NCBI GenBank assembly: GCA_964408025.1
Contig: CAYOXX010000133.1
Location: 1 to 5,305, forward strand
Source of the DNA: CAYOXX01 sp964408025
Lineage (GTDB): Bacteria > Acidobacteriota > DATKUA01
Direction: 5' to 3'
Length of the DNA stretch: 5,305 nt
Under the pieces are notes generated by a model, which had not been told where the DNA came from, made no database searches, and saw only the letters and a list, made by a program, of their open reading frames with translations. Both the position numbers and the translations under genes were made by a program. Below are positions 1 through 3,865 of this stretch, piece by piece. Every line of letters starts with the position of its first letter. Position 1 is the stretch's first letter.

Positions 1-72
1 GGTCGCCGGTGCCGACAAAAGAAGTGCCAGGCCGAGGGTGAGAGCCAGAACGATAATCGCTGATCGTCTCAT
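1..72 (-). CDS. N-terminus of an exported protein of unknown function (cut by window edge)
   Basis: Only the first 24 codons are visible, reading leftwards from an ATG at 72-70. They give a typical signal peptide: a short basic start (MRRS), then a long hydrophobic run of Ile, Val, Leu and Ala (residues 5-19), then a small-residue stretch (SAPAT) where cleavage could occur. This suggests export through Sec, or a membrane anchor; the mature protein lies outside the window. The purine-rich GAAGG upstream abuts the ATG directly, which is too close for an ideal ribosome site. The frame stays open upstream to a stop at 135-133, and TTG codons at 84-82 and 102-100 are alternative starts. The function cannot be judged from this fragment. 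Confidence 0.5.
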   Translation of the reverse strand, partial: MRRSAIIVLALTLGLALLLSAPAT

Positions 73-252
73 CCTTCGTCCCAACGAATACTTACCGGAC
101 AAGCGATGGTAGCTATCGACAAGCTTGCGCAATCACAGGCAACAACAATATGTATGCGCTATCTTGCGCCCCCGCCCATTATGCATCGGGAATGCGGCTG
201 AGCACCATCCAATACCGTCTCAAACAACCAATTCCTGGTTACTCTACACATA

Positions 253-295
253 AAGGAGACGCGGGATAACGCCTGCGGCGGATCCCGCGCTCCTT
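253..295. repeat. Long imperfect palindrome, possible terminator or structured RNA element
   Basis: The arms AAGGAG-A-CGCGGGAT (253-267) and ATCCCGCG-CTCCTT (282-295) pair over 14 bp with one bulged base. Inside, CGCC (270-273) pairs with GGCG (277-280) around a TGC loop, giving a nearly continuous 18-bp hairpin. Neither strand has a proper T-run after the stem: the minus strand continues TTATGTG and the plus strand ATAGTTTACG. A classical intrinsic terminator is therefore uncertain. It lies 215 bp after the barrel stop and 180 bp before the edge gene, so it could end barrel transcription, sit in a leader, or be one copy of a dispersed palindromic repeat. Confidence 0.6.
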
Positions 296-432
296 ATAGT
301 TTACGTTCTGAATCTGCGGTATTGAATAAAGCTTGTTACGCAGCTCCTCAGGAATCCCACTGGGGTAAGACTCCCGCCGAGCGGGCCGGTGCCCGTGTGA
401 CGCACTAGCCACGCACATATAGCGGAGCAGCT

Positions 433-475
433 CCGCGGGAGATTGTTGTGACTTTCTCCTCCCCTCCTCCCGCGG
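433..475. repeat. Inverted repeat just downstream of the beta-barrel gene
   Basis: CCGCGGGAG at 433-441 is the exact reverse complement of CTCCCGCGG at 467-475, with 25 bases between the arms. On the minus strand the intervening RNA is purine-rich. The left arm overlaps a competing triloop hairpin at 422-436, so two alternative folds are possible. The right arm ends 35 bp past the barrel stop codon, a usual place for a 3'-end structure. No T-run follows on either strand, so the terminator role is only a possibility. Confidence 0.35.
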
Positions 476-509
476 GGTCGCGCTCGGGTTTCGCGCTTCG
501 ATTTCCGGC

Positions 510-1238
510 CTAGAAGCGATAGCTGGCGCCGAAGAACACGCTGAGCCCGCCCAGGTCGATCGGCTCGAAGCCGAGGAAGTCGTCGCCGAGGTCTCCCTCG
601 ACGTAGGCGTAGCGTACCTCGCCGAAGACGTCCCAGTCGAACCCCATCGGCACCACGACGCCGCCGGCTACGTGAAAGCCAAAGGCGACGGCAGACTCTT
701 CGGTAATGAAGTCACCCTCGAATATCGTCATGTCGGTGAAGTCGATGAACTCGCCATACTCCTCGTAGGTAAAGGGGTAGACACCGACGCCACCGCCGAC
801 CCAGGGTACGATCGGCGAGCCGCGCCGGCCGCGGTAGCCGGGCGAGCCGTTGCCCAGCGGCATGAACTTCACCGTCGCCGTCACCGGCGTGATCTTGAGC
901 GAGAACTCCTGGAATATCGAATCGCCGTACTGGTCGACGTAGTCGACGTACTCCGAGCCGACTGTTCTGGAGTAGAAATCGACGCCGAAGCCGAGTGTGA
1001 TGAAGCGGGTGGCGAACCAGTTGACCTCGAAGCCGACGATGTAGTGGTTGAAGTCGGCGACCTCGTAGGTGAAGTCGTAAGTGTTCAGCTCCCAGATGTC
1101 GCTCCCGCCACTGGGGTAGAAATAGCCGACGCGGAAGCTGACGCTCCCGGTCTTGAGGCGCTGCCATTCGCCCTGAGCGTTCGCGGCCAGCGGCAGCAGC
1201 AGCAGGGCTGCCGCGACCAGCAGTAAGGTTTTCTTCAT
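510..1238 (-). CDS. Predicted outer-membrane beta-barrel protein
   Basis: This 242-residue protein has a clear Sec signal peptide: MKKT, a Leu/Ala-rich core, and ANA-Q giving likely cleavage after residue 21. The mature part alternates polar and hydrophobic/aromatic residues and is rich in Tyr, Phe, Gly and acidic residues. Candidate strands lie near 33-41, 66-75, 78-88, 109-125, 143-157, 183-196, 202-213 and 229-242, which would fit a small barrel of about eight strands. The chain ends in Tyr-Arg-Phe; a C-terminal Phe is the usual recognition signal for the BAM assembly machinery. The acidic, aromatic segments between strands (about 95-110 and 157-182) are probably loops. I chose the ATG at 1238 over an upstream in-frame start at 1304 because it has GGAGG six bases ahead and begins the signal peptide. 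The closest description is an OmpA/OmpX-type or 'outer membrane beta-barrel' domain protein; the ligand or role is unknown. Confidence 0.8.
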   Translation of the reverse strand: MKKTLLLVAAALLLLPLAANAQGEWQRLKTGSVSFRVGYFYPSGGSDIWELNTYDFTYEVADFNHYIVGFEVNWFATRFITLGFGVDFYSRTVGSEYVDYVDQYGDSIFQEFSLKITPVTATVKFMPLGNGSPGYRGRRGSPIVPWVGGGVGVYPFTYEEYGEFIDFTDMTIFEGDFITEESAVAFGFHVAGGVVVPMGFDWDVFGEVRYAYVEGDLGDDFLGFEPIDLGGLSVFFGASYRF

Positions 1239-1244
1239 CGAAAT

Positions 1245-1249
1245 CCTCC
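1245..1249 (-). promoter_or_regulatory. Shine-Dalgarno fixing the start of the beta-barrel gene
   Basis: GGAGG on the minus strand lies six bases before the ATG at 1238. It decides between this start and the longer in-frame frame opening at 1304, whose 22 extra residues would bury the signal peptide. Confidence 0.85.
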
Positions 1250-1256
1250 GTCCTTG

Positions 1257-1281
1257 GCTTGCACGGCTAGTGTTAGCAAGC
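1257..1281. promoter_or_regulatory. Dyad upstream of the beta-barrel ribosome site
   Basis: GCTTGC (1257-1262) and GCAAGC (1276-1281) form an inverted repeat. A second dyad, GCTA-GTGT-TAGC (1266-1277), is nested inside and shares two bases with the right outer arm, so the two folds compete. The element ends eight bases upstream of the Shine-Dalgarno. It could be an operator or a 5'-leader structure of the barrel mRNA. The minus strand has a weak -10-like TAACAC here (1275-1270), with only a poor -35 candidate (TTCGCG) 16 bases upstream, so I do not call a promoter. Confidence 0.3.
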
Positions 1282-1347
1282 ACCGTACCAACGCGAAGCG
1301 ACAAGCCCGGCGCCGCCCGCTGGGCCGGGGCTGTCCTGTGGCGCCGT

Positions 1348-1375
1348 CCGGCTGTCCCCTATCGGGGACAACCGG
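1348..1375 (-). terminator. Strong hairpin two bases after the PilZ stop, candidate terminator
   Basis: On the minus-strand RNA, CCGGUUGUCCCC pairs with GGGGACAGCCGG around a GAUA loop: 12 bp including one G-U wobble. In plus-strand RNA the same position would be a C-A mismatch, which favours a function in the minus-strand transcript. It begins two bases past the PilZ TGA. No U-run follows (next bases ACGGCGCC), so it may be a non-canonical terminator, an mRNA 3'-stabilising stem, or a palindromic repeat unit. Confidence 0.45.
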
Positions 1376-1377
1376 CA

Positions 1378-1719
1378 TCACCCAAACAGCTCCCCCAGGA
1401 ACTGCAGCAGCTGCTCCTCGGTGATGCCCTCGACGGCGGTCAGCTCGATTCCGGTAGCGTAGCCGCCGTCAGGCAGCTTGGTGGAATGGATGACGCAGCA
1501 GGCGGCGGTGATCGGATCGACGAAGAAGGGCAACTCGATGCGAAGCAGGCAGGTCGAGCCGACGGGCTTCTCCTTGTCAATCTCGATCAGCAATCCTCCC
1601 GCACTGAGATTCAGCGACCGCAGGCGCACCATCTCGGCCCTGGGGGAATCCTCAAGCCAGACGTTGGTCTTGTAACGGTAGCGCGTGTGCCGCCGCCGCT
1701 CGTCGCTGTTCTCCTTCAA
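1378..1719 (-). CDS. Single-domain PilZ protein, predicted c-di-GMP binder
   Basis: This small cytoplasmic protein of 113 residues is made almost only of a PilZ domain, the common receptor for the second messenger cyclic di-GMP. Both signature motifs are present: RxxxR at R9-R13 (within DERRRHTRY) and [D/N]xSxxG at N37, S39 and G42 (NLSAGG), each placed as expected for a functional ligand site. Beta-strand-like stretches follow to about residue 95, and a short C-terminal helix rich in Glu and Leu closes the protein. No output or membrane domain is visible, so it probably acts through a partner, as stand-alone PilZ proteins do in motility, adhesion or exopolysaccharide control. The start is TTG at 1719, chosen because the first PilZ motif begins only eight residues later, the next in-frame Met is residue 30, and a near-perfect ribosome site precedes it. 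The gene lies right after the assembly gap, so its upstream partner is unknown. Confidence 0.9.
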   Translation of the reverse strand: MKENSDERRRHTRYRYKTNVWLEDSPRAEMVRLRSLNLSAGGLLIEIDKEKPVGSTCLLRIELPFFVDPITAACCVIHSTKLPDGGYATGIELTAVEGITEEQLLQFLGELFG

Positions 1720-1725
1720 CCGTCA

Positions 1726-1730
1726 CCTCC
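1726..1730 (-). promoter_or_regulatory. Shine-Dalgarno supporting a TTG start for the PilZ gene
   Basis: GGAGG, within GGAGGTGA on the minus strand, lies six bases before the TTG at 1719. It lies only a few bases from the assembly gap (edge at 1733), so nothing further upstream can be read. Its strength and spacing justify the rare TTG initiation codon. Confidence 0.85.
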
Positions 1731-1733
1731 GCC

Positions 1734-1833
1734 NNNNNNNNNNNNNNNNNNNNNNNNNNNNNNNNNNNNNNNNNNNNNNNNNNNNNNNNNNNNNNNNNNN
1801 NNNNNNNNNNNNNNNNNNNNNNNNNNNNNNNNN
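1734..1833. other. Assembly gap of exactly 100 N
   Basis: A run of exactly 100 undetermined bases is the usual placeholder for a scaffold gap of unknown length. It hides the 3' end of the metallopeptidase gene and anything between it and the PilZ gene. Any reading frame that appears to run through it, such as a 427-residue peptidase ending inside the PilZ region, is an artefact. Confidence 0.97.
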
Positions 1834-2935
1834 CCGCGTCGGCCTCGCTGTCCCACACGGAGCAGCCCAGCATAAGCAGGCTCTCGCCGTCTGCGAAGGC
1901 GCTGTAGGTGATCCCGTCCCAGCCCGCCGCGATCTCCGGCGCCGCCTCGCTCGTCGGCTCGTGCAGCTCGCACAGCACCTTCACCTCGAGCTCGCCAAGA
2001 ACGTTATCGAAATACGGCGTCCAGCCTGGGGGCAGTGCGGTGCCTAGGCCGGAGAGGTCGATGTCGGTCGGCTCGTCGCCCTCGACGTAGCGGTCGAAGT
2101 GCAGGATCTGCTCCGAGGAGGACGGCAGCCTGCCCAGCAGGTCGCTGCAGGCACCGCCGGCCTCGGCGGCCAGGAAGGCCTGCACGAAGACCGAGCCGTC
2201 GGCGTAGGGGCTGATGAGGCTCTCCTGCATGTAGCGCGGCGAGGTGGCGAAGACCTGCATCATCGGATTCGACTCCGCGGCCACCACCGACATGCGCAGC
2301 ATCCCACCAAGGTTCGGCAGGCTCTCGACGGCGGTGCCCTGGGCGGCGACGAACATGGCCACCGTCGCCATGCCCTCCATCACCGCCATGTGGGCGTAGG
2401 CGACGTCGGTGTTCTCCTTGTCCGCGCGCTGCATCTCCAGCAGGTCGATGGCCTGGTCCTGCAGCGCGTGCGTGAGCTCGTGGGCGACTATGAGCCGCTC
2501 CATGAGCGGCAACCGGAAAGCCTCCGGCAGGTCGATGATCGAGTAGAAGGCCCTGGTGCGCGGGTCGTAGAAGGCGCCGGCCTGCTCCTGCAACAGGTCG
2601 ACGAGGCCGGCGCGGATGTCGTAGTCGGCGGGCAGCAGGCCGAAGACGGCCAGGCAGCGCCCCTGGCGCTCGAGCTCGCCGCAGGGGTACTCCTCCTCCA
2701 GAAGCTGGACCAGGTACTCCCGCACCTGGGCGCGCGTGGTTACCTCGATCCTCACCGGGCCGGTGCTGCGCATGCCGGTCGCCTCCTCCACCCTCGGCAC
2801 CAGCTCCTCGGCCAGGGCCTGCACCCGCTCCCGCTCCGCCGCCAGCTCCTCATCGGTATATTCCTCGACTGCGGCGCCGAGAACGGCCAGCGCCGCCAGC
2901 GCCGCCGCCGCGAGCAATCGCTCCCGTCGAAGCAT
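1834..2935 (-). CDS. Secreted HExxH zinc metallopeptidase, 3' end lost in assembly gap
   Basis: 367 residues are visible before the gap. The N-terminus is a signal peptide: basic MLRRER, then an Ala/Leu-rich core to about residue 22. A Glu/Arg-rich, probably helical region follows (about 24-55). The zinc site is HELTH at 152-156, in the context IVAHELTHALQD, with H152 and H156 as ligands and E153 as the catalytic base. E187 in MEGMAT, 31 residues later, fits the third ligand of a gluzincin (Glu-zincin). Five visible cysteines (85, 94, 263, 322, 358) may form disulfides after export. I do not recognise a named family; a substrate-specific role cannot be given. Position 30 bp after murB, with its own GGAGGAG ribosome site (2944-2950), suggests co-transcription with it. 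An envelope or extracytoplasmic role is inferred from the signal peptide. The true C-terminus is unknown. Confidence 0.75.
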
Positions 2936-2943
2936 CCTCTCTG

Positions 2944-2950
2944 CTCCTCC
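2944..2950 (-). promoter_or_regulatory. Shine-Dalgarno of the metallopeptidase gene
   Basis: GGAGGAG on the minus strand lies eight bases before the ATG at 2935. It falls in the 30-bp gap after the murB stop, which supports independent re-initiation in a shared transcript and confirms the start that opens the signal peptide. Confidence 0.7.
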
Positions 2951-2965
2951 CGTTTCCAGGTTCCC

Positions 2966-3862
2966 TCAGTTTAGCACACGCAGCTCCAGCTCCAACTCTA
3001 CACCGAATTTCGCGCTCACGCGCCGGCGAACCTCACCGATGAGGGCCAGGACGTCCGCGGCCCTGCCCCCGCCGATGTTGACCATGAAGTTGGCGTGAAG
3101 TTCCGACACCCGCACGCCGCCGCGCCCGAGCCCCTTGCAGCCCGCCTCCTCGATCAGGCGGCCGGCGAAATCCCCGTGGGGATTGCGGAAGACCGAGCCG
3201 CAGTTGGGCTCGTCGAGCGGCTGGCGCCGGCGCCGCTCCTCGAGCCGCCGGTTCATCTCTCCGACGATCGTCTCCGCATCTCCCTTGCGCAGACCGAACT
3301 CGGCAGCGAGCACCACGCCGCCGTCCTCGTGCAGCGCCGAGCCGCGGTAGCGCAGCCCGAGGTCGGCCGCGGCCCTGCTGCGCACTACGCCGTCGCGGCC
3401 CAGCACCGCGGCCGCCAGCAGCACATCCCTGATCTCCCACTCCCTGTCGCCGGCGTTCATGAAGACCGCGCCGCCGACCGTTCCCGGTATGCCGCAGCCG
3501 AACTCGAGCCCGCTTAGTCCGGCGTCGGCTGCGGCACTGGCGGCCGCCCACATGGTGGCTCCGGCACGGGCGCGCAGCGTTGCGCCCGCGACCGCGATGT
3601 CGTCGAACCGCTTCCAGAGCTTGATCGTCAGCCCCGGCAGCCCGGCGTCGGGCACCAGGATATTGGTGCCGCTGCCGATGACCCTCCACGGCGTGCCGCT
3701 CGCGGCCGCGTGCTCTACCCCCCGCCTCACGTCGCCTTCGCTCGCCGGCAGCAGCAGCAGCTCCGCCGGGCCGCCGATCTTGAAGCTGGTCAGCGGCGCC
3801 AGGGGCTCGCCGCGCAGCAGCAGTGCGCCCTGCGAAAGGCGGAACGGGAGCGCAGCGGCCAC
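2966..3862 (-). CDS. murB: UDP-N-acetylenolpyruvoylglucosamine reductase (MurB)
   Basis: MurB is a cytoplasmic FAD enzyme that reduces UDP-GlcNAc-enolpyruvate with NADPH to UDP-N-acetylmuramate, the second committed step of peptidoglycan precursor synthesis. The protein has 298 residues, a usual length for the shorter (type II) MurB. Visible landmarks are LTSFKIGGPAE (24-34); the FAD-binding loop GSGTNILV (63-70); GLEFGCGIPGTVGGAVFMNAG (118-138 region); YRGS at 172-175, with the conserved Tyr-Arg; PNCGSVFRNP, with S223 as the proposed proton donor; and the C-terminal ELELR, where E293 matches the conserved catalytic Glu. The start is GTG at 3862, three bases after the mutL stop, with AGGAG seven bases ahead. 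The gene is complete and looks intact. Coupling to mutL is tight; the next gene follows after 30 bp. The identification is secure. Confidence 0.97.
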   Translation of the reverse strand: MAAALPFRLSQGALLLRGEPLAPLTSFKIGGPAELLLLPASEGDVRRGVEHAAASGTPWRVIGSGTNILVPDAGLPGLTIKLWKRFDDIAVAGATLRARAGATMWAAASAAADAGLSGLEFGCGIPGTVGGAVFMNAGDREWEIRDVLLAAAVLGRDGVVRSRAAADLGLRYRGSALHEDGGVVLAAEFGLRKGDAETIVGEMNRRLEERRRRQPLDEPNCGSVFRNPHGDFAGRLIEEAGCKGLGRGGVRVSELHANFMVNIGGGRAADVLALIGEVRRRVSAKFGVELELELRVLN

Positions 3863-3865
3863 CGC

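Larger units (their letters stand above)
73..509. other. 437-bp intergenic stretch without a convincing gene
   Basis: This stretch lies between the stop of the beta-barrel gene and the start of the edge gene. It is visibly less GC-rich than its neighbours and contains short A/T-rich tracts. It holds several dyads: a long imperfect palindrome at 253-295, an inverted repeat with arms at 433-441 and 467-475, a triloop hairpin at 422-436 (GCGGAG, CAG, CTCCGC), a triloop hairpin at 373-385 (CCCGC, CGA, GCGGG), and small dyads at 226-240 and 183-195. I found no sigma-70 promoter with both boxes at proper spacing for the edge gene; the best -10-like hexamer, CATAAT on the minus strand near 180, has no matching -35. 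A 59-codon minus-strand reading frame (418-239) exists but lacks a ribosome site. No tRNA or rRNA pattern was seen. Confidence 0.6.

Noticed and set aside
150..269. 39-codon plus-strand frame in the intergenic stretch
   Set aside because: It has no ribosome site and no protein-like features, and it ends inside the 253-295 palindrome.
1..509. Possible CRISPR array, tRNA or insertion-sequence end in the gene-poor region
   Set aside because: There are no regularly spaced direct repeats, no cloverleaf pattern and no transposase reading frame; only isolated inverted repeats are present.
672..1226. 184-residue plus-strand open frame opposite the beta-barrel gene
   Set aside because: It is an Asp/Glu/Val/Ala-rich shadow ending in a Gln run that is only the reverse of the signal peptide's Leu/Ala codons.
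1239..1304. 22-residue N-terminal extension of the beta-barrel protein
   Set aside because: It would place the signal peptide internally; a strong ribosome site six bases before the ATG at 1238 supports the shorter form.
2099..2974. 291-residue plus-strand open frame antisense to the metallopeptidase
   Set aside because: It has low-complexity composition rich in Gly, Leu, Arg and His and no recognisable motif; the opposite strand has a signal peptide and HELTH.
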